A model generated the notes under the pieces. The model ran no database searches. It was not told the origin of the DNA and saw only the letters and a program-made list of their open reading frames with translations. Positions 1 to 13,209 of a stretch of DNA of 64,000 nucleotides are shown piece after piece; position 1 is the first letter of the stretch; each line of letters opens with the position of its first letter. Source of the DNA: Hygrocybe punicea (Eukaryota > Basidiomycota > Agaricomycetes > Agaricales > Hygrophoraceae). Location of the stretch: positions 22,465-86,464 of the forward strand of contig CAUVYJ010000003.1 in the NCBI GenBank assembly GCA_963556145.1, in the 5' to 3' direction. The position numbers were made by a program, and so were the translations under genes.

Positions 1-307
1 CTGGTGGATATCAATATGTCCATCTCAAATGCGCTAAGGGCAGTTAAACTCGACGGTGGCAATGCAAAGAAATTGCTTTACCTCTCGAGCCTCAGTGAGC
101 CAACGTAGTCGCTTCCAGCGGCTCGGTGACCTGACTGACCTGAACAATGCAATCTCGAATCTGGAAGAGGCAATCAAGTTCACCCACGAAGGCAACCCAT
201 GTAAATCAACCTGTCTCTCGAACCTCGGCAATATCCAGCGTATTCGCTTCGAGCACCTTGGCGTGTTTGCTGATATCAACAACTCCTTTTGTAGCCTCGG
301 CAATTAA
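1..307 (+). pseudogene. Tetratricopeptide-repeat (TPR) protein remnant
   Basis: Frame 1 (1-105) reads LVDINMSISNALRAVKLDGG and then stops. Frame 2 (about 110-305) continues in the same style with RFQRLGDLTDLNNAISNLEE and a second partial copy (RFEHLGVFADINNS). The LGDLTDLNNAISNLEEA pattern is the 40-odd residue TPR unit of the very large TPR proteins expanded in agaric fungi, often next to CHAT or NB-ARC domains. Two repeat units in different frames and a stop at 305-307 show a frameshifted internal piece, not a gene. It runs off the left edge, so intact sequence further left cannot be excluded. No NB-ARC, CHAT or lipase domain is visible here. Confidence 0.6.
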
Positions 308-356
308 CGGCCCGGCACCCCACCTTCGCGACGACCGCCAGAGTGTTGACCTGTAA

Positions 357-610
357 CTAGCCGGTATCGCCGTCAGCTGCAGAGAATCACTCACAACTAC
401 TGTCTTCTAATGCAGTCCCTCCGCACTCGCAAAACTTCTGTACCCAACAAACGTGGCCCCACTGGGTCACCATCAAGGAGAGTCCAAGAGAGGCTGACAG
501 GAACAGGATGATTTAACCCCGATGCTTGTGAGCAAGCCATGATGTGAGTTGGTTGAAGTTTTGACAAGGTTCATGGTAGACTTGAAGTTAATCTGTATTT
601 GTCATCACTT
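357..610. other. No gene seen
   Basis: This stretch lies between the TPR remnant and the broken 3' end of the beta-COP copy. On the - strand it is where the beta-COP gene should continue, but I cannot find any of the family's following sequence in any frame. The beta-COP break therefore lies near position 610-625. Confidence 0.4.
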
Positions 611-619
611 TCTGTTTGA

Positions 620-3345
620 GAAAACCAACGTACGTCGATGGTATTATCGGGTGCTTTCTTCGAGAATTGCCTGAAATTTAATAGATCGTCGACTTGCACA
701 ATGGCGGCCTTGGCACTCTCTGCTTAGCCGCCCTTTTCTGTGAAAAAGGCCAAACTCAGGGCAGGAACCAAGAACGAAGCAGAACAATGACACGAACCCC
801 CTGGGCGCCGAGCATTTTCGAGTACGCAGCTTTGGTGTCTTCCAAAAAGATTTCCTTGGCGGATCGTCTGTCCCCAAGCTCGCTCAATGTCTGTATGCAG
901 TTGAGGATTCGTTCGTTTGGGTCCTCGTCAATCTGCACCATGACAAACTTGGACTGCCCAACACGAATGACGGATGTCATAATCAGCATTGCCTGCAAAT
1001 TATAAGCTAGTCAGGATTCGCATATCCTATGCGGGACTTGGGACGAACTTCAGCACGTAGCATGTTTGCCGATGTCTGATCCTCGTCTGCTGACCGAACC
1101 ACATAAAAAGTTTCGTCAGAGTTGCACCTAAAGCGGTTCCGGTGAAGAAATCACCACCCAGGATAAGCGCTACAAAACAGATTCAATTAACCAAACATAT
1201 CCCGGACGCTCATGCTTCAAAAAACCTTACTTCTCAGTGGTGGCTTCGCAGCAGCTTTGACGGCCTCCAACTTTACCGTGGTTGAACTGGTGTATGCAGT
1301 CTCCGTAGCATATGTGCTATCGGCCAATACCTTTGGCCTTCCTCTCTCCGTCTTACTCTTCTCGTTCTCCTTGGCCTCCTCGCTATCCCCCCCGGCCTCA
1401 TCCAATAGCCGTTGCTCCGATGCTAAAATCGGAATCTCGCCTAAAACTTTCCTGATCTCCTGCATCCCGGCCGGGATGCTGGCGACACCTTCAAGATACT
1501 CACCCAGGATCCACAGCACACCCTGGAAGACTTTTCCTGACTTGATTTCACCAAGCGTTTGTAGCAACTTCTCGCTGATAGCCTGCCGCAAGCGGGGGAA
1601 TTTTTCTACTACTTCGCTGAGAAAAGAAGCGATGTCTCAATCTGCGCGTCCTTCTAATTTCGAAAAAAAAGGCTATGAAGGTGGACGAACCAAACGAATG
1701 CGACAACATCGAGGGCTGATGGGTTACTTGAGAAATCCATAAGCGCGTGTACCACGCTCGCAGCGACTTCAGAAAATTTGATAGCAGTAACGTGGATGGA
1801 CTGGATGAGTAGCTGTCTATACTCCGGAGTCTGCCATGGCAAGGTTATCATCAACCATTCATGATCAAACATTGACCACGACCCACCTTCTCGTAGTCCT
1901 ATTCTTGCGTCTTCTGCAGTTGTTTCTTCAGGAATAATACAACGTCCTCGGCGTTCCGACTCGAAGTCATGCTCAAGACAATGCTGATGGCTTTCCGTTG
2001 AACCTCCATGTCCGCACCGCTAGACGATGGCATGAGTAGGGTGTAAATTATCTTTATAAATATATACCTGGAGAGGATTCGGAGGACATCCATGATGAGT
2101 CCATCAAGCACATGCCCGTGCTGCGAGCGCAAGGTGTCTAGACGGTCCAAGACGATAAGCTTGTCGTTGTTGTCCGACTCTTTGATGACAAGATTCACAA
2201 AAGTTGAGGCCGCAGCTGTATGAGGTTCGTAAACCAGAACATTGATCCATGCAGGGAAGATAAAGCCGGACCTTTCACAGCGGCTGGATTTTGCGTCAGT
2301 GTGGTCAGCGTCGCGGCAGCTTCATATTTCACCGCATGCGACGAAGTGTTGAGAAGATCAAAAATACACCGTATACAGCGAGCCTGGCGCGGGGATTGGG
2401 GTTATAAGGCACTCCAGAGAAACAAAAACTCACTCGGTGCGCGGTGTCATTTTTACTATCTATGCGGATAACCTCTATTATACTCATTTGCAACAACTCG
2501 TCAAGTCCCGTTATGTGATCATACGTGCCCAGTATCCATTCCGCCACTTTTGGCAGAGAGCAATGCGAAAGGAACACGAAGGCATTGCGCTTGCAAGTGG
2601 CATCCGTCTCGGCAGCGAGGAAGGTCTGCATGAGTTCTGGTGTGTCAGGGATGAGGTGCTCAAACTCGCGGTAGATATAATAGACTGCAAATATGGTGTT
2701 TTGGCGGACGTAAGAGTGGCGATGCTCCAAGCAGGATCGACAGTGGGGATGAGTGGCTCAAGGAGTTCAGCGTCTTTGGCAATGTTTTGAAGAAAATGGA
2801 GAGTCGCTCCGCGGATATATTCATTAGGATGTTGCTAGCGAAGGATCTGGTAATCAAAAACACGAGAACTACCAATGAACATGGAGACTCACGAGGTCGT
2901 TCCGAATAGAATTGCTTCAGGTGATTTCAGCCTCGTTTTCTATACACAGAGCGATGTATCATACATACACAACAAGGATCATCACTTGCTTGAGCTTCCC
3001 ATTCTCGTCATACTTTGGGCAATAAAAGCCTGAGTGGAGCAACTTTTTTGATTTTTTGTTCTGTGACGGCATAACATACTGGATTATGGGCATCAAAAGC
3101 ATAGGCTGAATCGTAAAGCAATCATATTAGAGATCGGCATAGCAAGTAGAGGAAGCTGGGTTTCTGTTGATGGTCAAGACGAGAATCTTGCGCAACGTGT
3201 CGATTTTGACTTCGTCGGAGCCCTTTTCCAATCCTGCTCTGAGTTCCTGGGCGGTTGGCGACTCTGCATTGACAAGGGTGTAGCAAGATGACTCTGAGGG
3301 CGCTCAAGCTCATAGTCGATTGAAGGCAAAACCCGCAAAGCGGCA
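620..3345 (-). pseudogene. SEC26: Coatomer subunit beta (beta-COP) pseudogene, 3'-truncated
   Basis: Beta-COP is a HEAT-repeat subunit of the COPI coat on Golgi vesicles. Reading the - strand from about 3310, recognisable blocks in order are CYTLVNAESPTAQELRAGLE, IIQYVMPS, MEHRHSYVRQN with YREFEHLIPDTPEL (2690-2725), [16 protein letters not shown] (about 2330), NLVIKESDN (2180), WILGEYLEG with EIRKVLGEIPI (about 1480), GGDFFTG (1150), MLIMTSVIRVGQSKFVMVQI (990) and VQVDDLLNFRQFSKKAP (about 650). Many 50-60 nt GT-AG introns remain recognisable. Damage seen: no in-frame start, a frameshift in the N-terminal block, one after FGQ near 1100, one just before SAKAAIVQVDD near 690, a rearranged HSGFYCPKYDE segment near 3030, and loss of everything after about residue 550 of a family near 950. 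Retained introns point to segmental duplication. A functional beta-COP must exist elsewhere. Confidence 0.88.
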
Positions 3346-3814
3346 CGTGGTCACGGTTGTCCTTGCCAGGGAAAATAGGTCATATGAACCACCCTTCATA
3401 TGGCGGAGTTGCCCTCAAGCTCACGGAAATTTGGTACCCATAATTATTAATTAACTACTAGTACTAGTAGTAGTTACAAGACTTGCAAGCATTCGTATCG
3501 GGGTACTCAAATATAGAATCCGAGAAATCGAGAAATCTTCCAATGGTGAAGCTCAGTAAAAGTGAAAATTCGTGTGAATGTCTAGTGTTGGTCGTGTCAT
3601 AGTCGAAATCGACTAAACTTTGACTAAAGGGCGTTTTAATTAATTCTGCACGACTAACTATTGACTAAGTTAGTTGTGTGACAGTCATGTCAGTGTGGCG
3701 ACCGTCGTCAACGGAATACATGTGAAAGTCATACAAAGGTCATGTAACGGTCGTGTCCGTCATCAAGCTTTAAGTAATGTAATAGTCCGTTCATAGTCAT
3801 AATACATCTTACAG

Positions 3815-3854
3815 CAGTCAGATGGCAGTCAGATGGCAGTCAGATGGCAGTCAG
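3815..3854. repeat. 11-bp tandem repeat (CAGTCAGATGG), about 3.6 copies
   Basis: Successive perfect copies of an 11-base unit are read directly from the sequence. Confidence 0.9.
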
Positions 3855-3895
3855 GTATATTGAAATCCCACAATACAATGTAAATTATTGTTAAA

Positions 3896-3975
3896 TGGGG
3901 ATGAGGATGAGGGGAGGGGGACAATGAGGAGAAGGGGGAGGGCAATGAGGAAAAGGGGGAGGGGGAGGGGGCCAG
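3896..3975. repeat. G-rich purine tract (GGGGGA runs)
   Basis: An 80-base stretch of almost pure purines on the + strand with at least five runs of four or more G. Such a tract could form a G-quadruplex; that is inference from the run pattern only. Confidence 0.7.
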
Positions 3976-4081
3976 GGAACACCAGAGCAAGCAAAGAACA
4001 AACTGCAATTAGGCTTTCAACGTCTTCCGGAGCGCTTTCCTGGCTTTGCGCTAAAAAAGAACCTGTTAGAGACCTTTTTTT

Positions 4082-5229
4082 TAACAAAAGAAATAAATTA
4101 CATCATGTAAAATCTTCGAGAGATCTTCCTTCGACGGTTGATGGGTAATCAGCGCGTGAAGAACCATAGATACCAGATCTATTGAACAATTAGTATTTTG
4201 CGCGTCGTTTGGTAGAGTGCCACTTACCCTCTTTTGTTCGGGCTTTAGCCCCAACTGGAATCCCGCTGGTTTTCATCCAATCTTTCAACTCTTCTTTCGT
4301 CAAAGTCTAAAAATATATTAGTACGCAAGAATCATGTGGATCGGTGGGCCTACCTGCATCAACTGGCGGAGATCATCCACCATGGGCTCCTCACCGATCT
4401 GACCTCCTGTGGGAGGAGTGCCAGGTGTTTGCTTGGGTGTTGTATGCCCTGAGATTGGTCCAGGTGGTATTTCGGCTGGGGTAGGAGTTCCGCCGCTTGA
4501 GGAAGGATTGCGGTTCGCAGAGGGTGGGATCAGGGTTAGCCTAAGAGGCGGTATTTGAGCTGGGGTAGGGGTTCCGCCGCTTGAGGAGGGATCGCGGATC
4601 GGAGAGGGTGGGATCAGGGTTAGCCTAGGAGGAGGAGGAGGATTGGACCTGGGGGGCTCAATGGAAGCCGTGCCTGTGGAACCAGCCGGTGTGGGATTCA
4701 CGGCCGTGGTAGGGCCGGTAGGGGTTGGGGCCTGGATAGGACCTTTGCTGGTGCCAACGGCTTGCGGAGCCTAGCTACAAAGTCACCAAAAAAATACCGG
4801 ATAAAGAATATAACCTACGCCTCCGGCATTTATCCACAAATTCCAAAGTAAATCAATCACCGCCGCCAGGTAAACATCGCTGATGTAAGATTCTGGCTCA
4901 AGCGCACGCTGGAAGCAGAGATATCGGGCAACTTTTGAAGTCTTGATGGCGGCTGCTATGAGCCAGCATGCGATCACTGGGTTTCCAACATCCTCCCATG
5001 ACTTTAGCACAGATGTGCATGTTAGCTGCCCCGCAGAAAACTGGTAATGACCCCAACCAGCATTCATATCATCTTCGCGAATACTCTCAGCGTTGGGATC
5101 TGCACTTTCAATGCGGGAGATAAAAGCGGTCACGTCAGCAGAAGGTTGTCCAGTTTGGAATCCTGAATTATGTTGCATTGAGCTAAGAAGAGCGGCAGCG
5201 TGAGGGATGGAGGGAAAATCTTCGGCCAT
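4082..5229 (-). CDS. Recurrent agaric hypothetical protein with SAP-like C-terminus
   Basis: The chosen start is the ATG at 5229 (MAEDFPSIPHAAALLSS). Exon 1 continues to WNLWINAGG near 4817 and has a conserved-looking core (DDMNAGWGHYQFSAGQLTC, LIAAAIKTSKVARYLCF, ESYISDVYLAAVIDLLW). After a 44-nt GT-AG intron comes a proline/serine-rich exon with a duplicated LTLIPPS/SSSGGTPTPA unit, ending DDLRQLMQ near 4352. Further exons read LTKEELKDWMKTSGIPVGAK and LVSMVLHALITHQPSKEDLS. The TKEELKDWMKTSGIP segment has the helix-turn-helix spacing of a SAP DNA-binding motif, which is inference. I know the core as a family repeated many times in agaric genomes near transposons but cannot name a function. 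It lies just downstream of another - strand gene and may be co-transcribed with it. Confidence 0.6.
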
Positions 5230-5280
5230 GATAGCTAGTTTGCGTTGGTGAGTTTGCTTGGCCTTATAGCAGGACGACTT

Positions 5281-6602
5281 ACCTAAGAGGTTAGTGACTG
5301 AAAAAAATAGATAACAAACAAAATAACAAACATCTGCGAAATGAACGTACATGACGGATTCACTTGTATGAAGCTGACATCGATTACGGCTGCATCGGGT
5401 GTAGTTTTCGACACCTTTTTGTTCAAGAAGCTTGACAACTGTAATTTTCTGCGCTTGGCAATTTCTCGCTTGGAACTGTCGGTTTGACCTGGGAGAAAAT
5501 CAAATGTAAGGTTGTTTTAAGAGTGGGATGATGCGATGACGATGTAACCTGTGTCATTGTGCTGGCTGACAGGTAGCTGCGCATGAGTGTTTGTCTTTGT
5601 CTTTTTGCTTTTGTGTGGAGTTGACGGTGACTGCGGTCGCTTTTTGCCATCTGATATGTTGGCCGTTTGATGAGTGTCCCGACCTTGACCGTTATCATTG
5701 CCATTTCCGTCGTCTTTGCTGTTATCTGCAGCGCTCTTGCTAGTGACAAGTAAGGTATTTCCTAGAACATGCTCAGCTTTCCAGTGGGCGGCACAAAGTG
5801 CCAGCAGTGGCTGCTGTCGTTCCATTTTGTTTACAGCCGCATACCAGTCCTTGGGAAAGAATGTACGAAAGTACACCCTTGTCTTCGCGCGATTTCTTGC
5901 TTGTCGATCCTGTGGAGGCGGAAGACTCAGTAGGTCTAATTTTACTAACCGTGCTGTTGCCTTGATTGCGGACCACTCGCTTGAGGTGATCATTGTCCCA
6001 TCAGCGTGTCGAATGGCCTTGTCCATGGCAGGCCTGGACTGGTTCGTTTTGGATATATTGACATCCGGATCTGCTTTGCAATCATCGAGACTCCAGAGGA
6101 TTTCGTTGGGATATTGCGATGGCCTGGTAGCAGGCTGTGAGATTGTACTATTTTCTGCCGAGCTGCCAGCCAAGTGCGAAACGGAATCGCTGGGAGCAAT
6201 AGAGGCACTCCGAGTGACTGAAGATGTTTCGCGTGCTTCGGGCCTGCAACATGTCAGAAGAAATGAGAGACAACTATTGAAAACGTACAAAGATTGCCAT
6301 GACGACTTTTTGAGCAAGTCGTTCTCAGAATTGAGCTGGTTATTCTCCTGTATTAACGTTTGCTGCATTTCAATGACTTGAAGGATTCGGTCACCGGCAA
6401 GCTTCCAGCTTTTGTACATGGATTGGACATGGGGGTTCTTCATCAGGTCCTGCAACTCGAGCAATTCTACCGGAGTGTTGCCATGGCCGACTGGACTAAT
6501 TTGACCACTGGACATACTGGACATACTGGACAAGGAAAAGGAATCTAAGACAGGATCCTCCAAGAATAGACGTGAAGATGGCCCGGCAGAGAATGGATGC
6601 AT
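5281..6602 (-). CDS. Hypothetical protein, coiled coil plus basic Ser-rich tail
   Basis: The start is the ATG at 6602 (MDMHPFSAGPSSRLFLEDP). An N-terminal serine-rich region is followed by a predicted coiled coil (LKMNP-type helix, then RILQVIEMQQTLIQENNQLN), a central domain (about residues 200-270: GTMITSSEWSAIKATARLVK, RVYFRTFFPKDWYAAVNKME), and a lysine/serine-rich C-terminus (KKRPQSPSTPHKSKKTK) that looks like a nuclear localisation signal. A 46-nt GT-AG intron near 6240-6290 and at least two near the 3' end (one ending near 5490) are plausible. The frame runs on as VIDVSFIQVNP and stops at 5281, only 52 nt before the next - strand gene's start. I do not recognise a catalytic domain. Its 5' end is about 155 bp from the divergent Tnp2-like transposase gene, so the two may share a promoter region or belong to one element. 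Confidence 0.55.
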
Positions 6603-6689
6603 ATCCAACGGACACGAACTGAGAAGGTTTCTAGTTCATTCGGCATCATTCGGCATTATTCCGGGATGTTATGGTAAATTCTCACGCCA

Positions 6690-6756
6690 CCTATATATTG
6701 ACTCTAACTTGACTCCAACTTGACTCCCCTATCCTTGCACTTCTCTCTCTACCACC
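6690..6756 (+). promoter_or_regulatory. Probable promoter of the Tnp2-like gene
   Basis: A TATATAT box at 6692-6698 is followed by three direct copies of TTGACTCYAAC (6698-6725) and a pyrimidine-rich leader (CTTCTCTCTCTACCACC) directly before the ATG at 6757. The pyrimidine-rich initiator is typical of fungal promoters. The gene on the other strand starts at 6602, so this is a divergent, possibly shared, control region. Confidence 0.5.
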
Positions 6757-9700
6757 ATGCCCTGCTACTGCTCTCAGTGCTTTCCCCAGCGTAACCGAAC
6801 CCTAAAGACTATCAGACGACACTTGAAACAAGATCAAGAGTTACTGTATAGCGCGGAACAAACTCACACTCCAGAATTTAATGCTCATCTTCAGAAATGC
6901 ATTAATATGAATAATTCTTTCTTATTTGGTGGAGATCCTGATCAAGAAGGTGAGTGTAGTGTATATAAAGACTAGAGTGTTGGTATTAATCTATACCAAC
7001 AAGCCCCAGAGACTTCCCAGAGTTTTGCCCAGGATGATGTTAGATCAGGATTAATTCATGATGAAGGTATGTTCACTTTCAGATTCTCTATTATAATATT
7101 TAATATTCTAATCCTTTCATTAAGATATGTTAGAGAACTTGAATAGTGGTAAGTTCAATAGAAAACAGCTGAATTGGCTTCAAAATTAATTTGGTATTCA
7201 AGGCTCTTTTACTGCTACCCATGATGATGGTATGTGACTGTATGTCAGTGACAATTTCATATAATAATTAATTCAATTATTATTCAGGATCAGACTTAAA
7301 CATTCAATATCTGGAAGAGGCTGAAGGTCAGTTAAACTGAATTTCTAAGATTACACTGTGGTATTTATTCAGATTTTAACATTTCAGAGTCTGCTCATCC
7401 ACATGGTAGGTTCAGGTGTAAATCTACGCTGATTAAACTCTGACAATGGCATCCATTATTAATAAGATGATGACTGCAGTGACACCGACACAGATACTGA
7501 ATCCTACCAATCCAACTCCGGAATCCTGAAATTTCCAGAAGATGATTTCATATCTGATGCTACTGAGGAAGATTTTGGCAATAATTCTGATGATATGTCC
7601 AATGATTTTGAACCTGATGACCTGCCCCATGATTTGGTGAGCGAAGAGTCAGATGATGCTGAAAGCAATCAGAGTGCTTCAGATAACTCTGACAGCAATC
7701 AGAGTGCTTCAGATAACTCTAACAATCAGGGTACTTCAGATGAGTCAGAGCAACATGCTGGCCTACCTGATGTAGTGGCACATCTTCAACAGAAGTTATT
7801 AGGAGACTACACTTTGCCTCCCATTCCTCCTGCCTCAATATCTGAGCCACGGTCATTGAGTGAATCTGAATTTCACTCACTGAGGCATTATGTGGCATGG
7901 AAAAGGTCCAATGGAACTGTTAAAGCATTCAAATTGCATTCTAAGGTTCTTCAAGCTGCAGCTGGAGTGAAGATTCTTTCCTTGTACTCTGTCCAAAAGC
8001 TAGCAATGAACTTAACAGATTTCAGACCTTCCAAGGTGGATATGTGTCCTCACAGCTGTATTGCATATACAGGTGAATTTGAGACCATGACATCTTGTCC
8101 ATATGTTAAAGAGCATAAGATATGTGGTCAACCACGCTATAAACATAAAAGCAGCCCATCAGCTCGGAACAAGCCTAGAGCACAAATGATGTATCTGCCA
8201 ATTATGGCTACAATCAGAGCAATGTTTGCCAATGCAGAAACCTCCAAACTTTTGCGACACAGAGATAAATGTTTGCAACAAGCTTTGCATCTTGTAGCAA
8301 CAGCTGCTGACAAACATAAATACTCTGATTTTGCTGATTCCCAAGTACATATGCATCACTACAAAGATATGCATTTGTTTCAAGAACCACGTGACATTGC
8401 TCTGGCAATTTCAACTGATGGTGCTCAACTTACTATGAAAAAGCAATCTAACACTTGGCTTGTTATTCTCATCTTGCTCAACTTGGCTCCCGAGATTCGC
8501 TCCAAATCTGGAAATGTTATTGTCGCCTTCGCAACTCCAGGTTCAAGACCACCTGGACACATGGAATCATTCATACACGTAATTTTTGAGCAAATGGCAG
8601 CAGCTAGTGAAGGCATATGGACATGGGATGCCATTGACTCATCCTATTTTGTCAATCGAGCTTATATTTGCATGGCATTAGGTGATATGTTGGGGTCAGC
8701 CAAACTTAATGGAATGGCAGGACATTCTGCCATTTATGGTGACCGTTTTAGTATGGTGAAGGGTGCCAGGGCAAGCAAGAACAAAGGAGCAAAATCCCAG
8801 TACTATCCAATGTCACCACCAGAAAACTCCACATATAATCCTGACCGGCCTGAATCATATGATCTTGATGACTTACCACTTCGAGATGAGGACTTCTACT
8901 GGAAAACAATTGCTGCACTGTCAGCAGCTACATCAAAGGCTGCTGTAGCTGAGATTGTCAAAAAAACTGGTATTTCACGCATGCCTTTGTGTGCAGCTGC
9001 TGCTGCCTTTCTCCATCCAAGCTTCTTTCCCCTTGATCCATTTCATTTATTCTATGAAAATGATATGGCATTCCTGTGGGACTTGTGGACAATTTTCAGC
9101 CTACCTTCAGAGAAAATTCATCTTAGCGCTGAAAAGGCTCGCTTGTTTGGCAAATTACTAGCTGAAGCTATGTCAACACTTCCACCTGCTTTTTGTGGGC
9201 CTGTTCGAGATGTGTTCTTAAAGCGCCAGAGTCAATATAAGATATATGAATGGATGGCTTTACTCCATTGGTATATCTTGCCTATTGGTATGGAAATTGG
9301 AGTTGATCCTGCAGTGCTTGAGAACTTGTCCTATTTTGTTGAAGCTGTTGAATTTGCTATGACTATCAAGCCCAGGACAGACACAGAGCTTCATGATCTT
9401 CACAACTTGATCAAAAAGTTTCTGCAAGGATTTGAAAAACTATATGTTGGAAAAGATCCTCAGAAAATCTCAAGGGTCCGCCTGTGTATATTTCAGTTGA
9501 TCCATGTTCCAACACATATAGAATGGAATGGTTCAATAAGGCTTGGTTCACAAGCCACTGTGGAAAGAGCTATTGGAGAAATGGGTCATAAGATCCGTTC
9601 CAAAAAGGCACCATTTGCAGAATTGGCCAATATTATTTTTGAGAGAGAGCTGGTGAAACTCTTGATGCTGTATTATCCATCACTTGAGATTGATCCACCC

Positions 9701-10267
9701 AAATCTCCTCCAAGAACAATGAAACTCTTTCAAGAAATCAAAATTCTCAAAAGAGATCGTCTATCTAATGAGACATTTTCTCATCACCTTCAAACAATCT
9801 GCATTTTGTTGCAGCAAGACTTTGATCCTCAGCTTAACCTTTACAGATGGGGAAAGCTTCGTCTGATTGGGGGACATGTACTCAGAAGTCATCTGAGTGA
9901 GACTCGAGGAGTCCCTCCAGATCGATCTTCCTCTTATTTTGAGGCTAAAGTTGATGATATATCAGAACCAATTTTTGGTCAAGCTCTTGTATTCTTTGAA
10001 GTGCTGGAAACACATCAACAACTGGTTCTATATCATCCAGTTGTTGACCTTCATCTAGCCTTGAAGAGGTGGAAAGGAACTTGGTCTGAAGATATCCGGG
10101 TTTTGCCTGTGTCAGCAATATGTCATCTTATTGCCATTTGGAACCATGAACAGGCAGTTTATATACTCAGAAAACATCCAGGTCTGGAGATGTTGACTCC
10201 TGAAGAAGCTGGCTCCACCATTGAAGATGGTGACAATGATGATGACAATGATGATGACAATGATTAA
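6757..10267 (+). CDS. Tnp2-like transposase (CACTA/EnSpm group), multi-exon
   Basis: Exon 1 (6757 to about 6950) encodes a short zinc-finger-like start (MPCYCSQC, then RRHLKQDQ). Five or six very small exons (24-60 nt) with GT-AG introns follow, encoding acidic peptides. A long exon then runs from about 7470 to the stop at 10265-10267. The main body (more than 850 residues) contains PIMATIRAMFANAETSKLLR, ALAISTDGAQLTMKKQSNTW, YICMALGDMLGSAKLNGMAG with GHSAIYGD, and RLGSQATVERAIGEMGHKIR. These match the Tnp2 transposase family as it occurs in basidiomycetes, where a DDE-type nuclease cuts and pastes the element. The Asp of STDGAQ is a likely catalytic residue. No stop or frameshift is visible in the large exon. 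An acidic repeat (SNQSASDNSD) lies near the N-terminus and a (DDDN)n tail ends the protein. I could not find convincing terminal inverted repeats. Confidence 0.8.
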
Positions 10268-10328
10268 TAGTGCTTGGAGTATGGCCTATGACAATTTACT
10301 TTTAAATATCTAAAACTTATACTAGCTT

Positions 10329-10482
10329 TAATTCATAACTTTCTCTTTCTGTAACTGTGTAGTCTACAAATTCTATTTGAAGAGGCTTTTGTTTCCATGT
10401 GTACATTCTTTAATTCATAACTTTCTCTTTTTGTGACTGTGTAGTCTAAAATTCTATTTGAAGAGGCTTTTGTTTCCATGTG
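10329..10482. repeat. 82-bp direct tandem duplication
   Basis: TAATTCATAACTTTCTCTTT begins at 10329 and again at 10411, and both copies run to GAGGCTTTTGTTTCCATGTG with few differences. It lies just after the transposase stop, in the presumed 3' UTR. Confidence 0.85.
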
Positions 10483-11070
10483 AAATTTGAAATTATGATT
10501 CTCCCAACTATCTCTGCATTTTTACAAGATGGATATCAACTGTGTGGCTATTCAATATATCCAAGACGGTAGACAAAACTCACCAACATGACAAACCAAG
10601 CAAGGAGAAAGCATGCGAATACCAAGATGCTACAATCTGATGGGACAGTTGAGCCTTGTGAATTAGTTTTGCCATGGTTCAGTTAAAAATGATAAATGGT
10701 CCATAGAACTTTTATCAATCTGAAGGTTCAGTAAATTCAGTGAAAATATATTTAAAAATAGAAGGCAAATGAAATTCATAGAAACCAAATTTTTCATTGA
10801 ATCAGCTTTAGTGGTTCCACCACAATATTGTGCTGCACCCTGTCCCATATTTTAACACCCAAAAAGCATTCCCTCACAGATAAATATTTGACCAAGCTGC
10901 CAAAAAGGATCAGTCAATGACCATTGCATCATCTTGTCTCAGTGATAAGAACATTGACAGGATAGTTATAATGCTCACTAAAGTCTATTGCAATTGGAGG
11001 TTTATCACTACTGACTAACTACATGCTGACTTGACCCATCAGAATCCCAATAACACCTCTAACACAGCAC
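10483..11070. other. No gene seen
   Basis: AT-rich spacer between the transposase and the RPT2 remnant. Short frames only; no recognisable motif on either strand. Confidence 0.4.
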
Positions 11071-11159
11071 TATGTATGGCCCACACATTCACTTTTACAG
11101 CTGTTTTCTGCCATTGGGGCATTCCAAACTGGGGGGCATTGCATTGAATGTTTATGTCC

Positions 11160-12468
<1,309 letters not shown>

Positions 12469-13200
12469 TTTTTGGCACGTTCCAGATGTACCCCAGAGTC
12501 GGGTAGCAAGAGCATATAAGATGCAAACATGCCCATCTACATTTGATAAGTGGGGTAATATTATCCATGGCTCCAACATGGTTCATCGCTCCTCCACTAT
12601 AACGTGTGGCCTTTCCCAAATGTTCCCAGCGGCTAAGCACCTTTTCATTTTCTTGTATAAATTGGCATGTTGGATGCAACACATTTATTGCAAGTCAGTT
12701 ACACTAGACACCATGGGGGTAACACTTATTCAGACTGCTCCATTAACCTCTTAACCAAATTATCTAAGCCATCTCCTGTCATTTGAATTTCCCCTCATCT
12801 ATATTGAAGCTCTCAGAACTCCACTTGTTGGCCAAACAGTAAGATTTTGAATTTGGCCACTAATGTCTCTTTTTTGTCCAGTAATGGGGCTTTTTGTTTT
12901 AAGCATTCCCAAGCAACCCTTGCCTTTGTCCACCATTGCCAGAGCCTGCAGGTGGAGTTCTTATAATCCAATTACTCTTCTACATTTCCATTTATGCATG
13001 AAGTTCATTCAGGGGCTAAGAAACAAATCACATATGGGATTCATATATCTTTGAAACATTTCATCTCAGAGAAATACTGAAAGCACTAATAACTTTATTT
13101 AAGCGAAGCCAATTACGCAACAGACAGAAATCAACAGCAACTGGAATAAAATACGCTGCAAAAGAACACCAGATGAGATTGTTAATATCAGTGCGCGAGA
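12469..13200. other. No gene seen
   Basis: Spacer after the RPT2 remnant. Only short frames without recognisable sequence. Confidence 0.4.
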
Positions 13201-13209
13201 CCAATGTAC

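Larger units (their letters stand above)
3346..4080. other. Intergenic, short repeats, no gene seen
   Basis: AT-rich spacer with repeated AGTCG/GACTAA-type words near 3600-3790, an 11-bp tandem repeat and a G-rich tract. The open frames across it come from the G-rich tract and have no recognisable content. Confidence 0.5.

Noticed and set aside
3896..4148. Arg/Gly-rich protein frame on the + strand
   Set aside because: It arises from the G-rich purine tract and has no other support.
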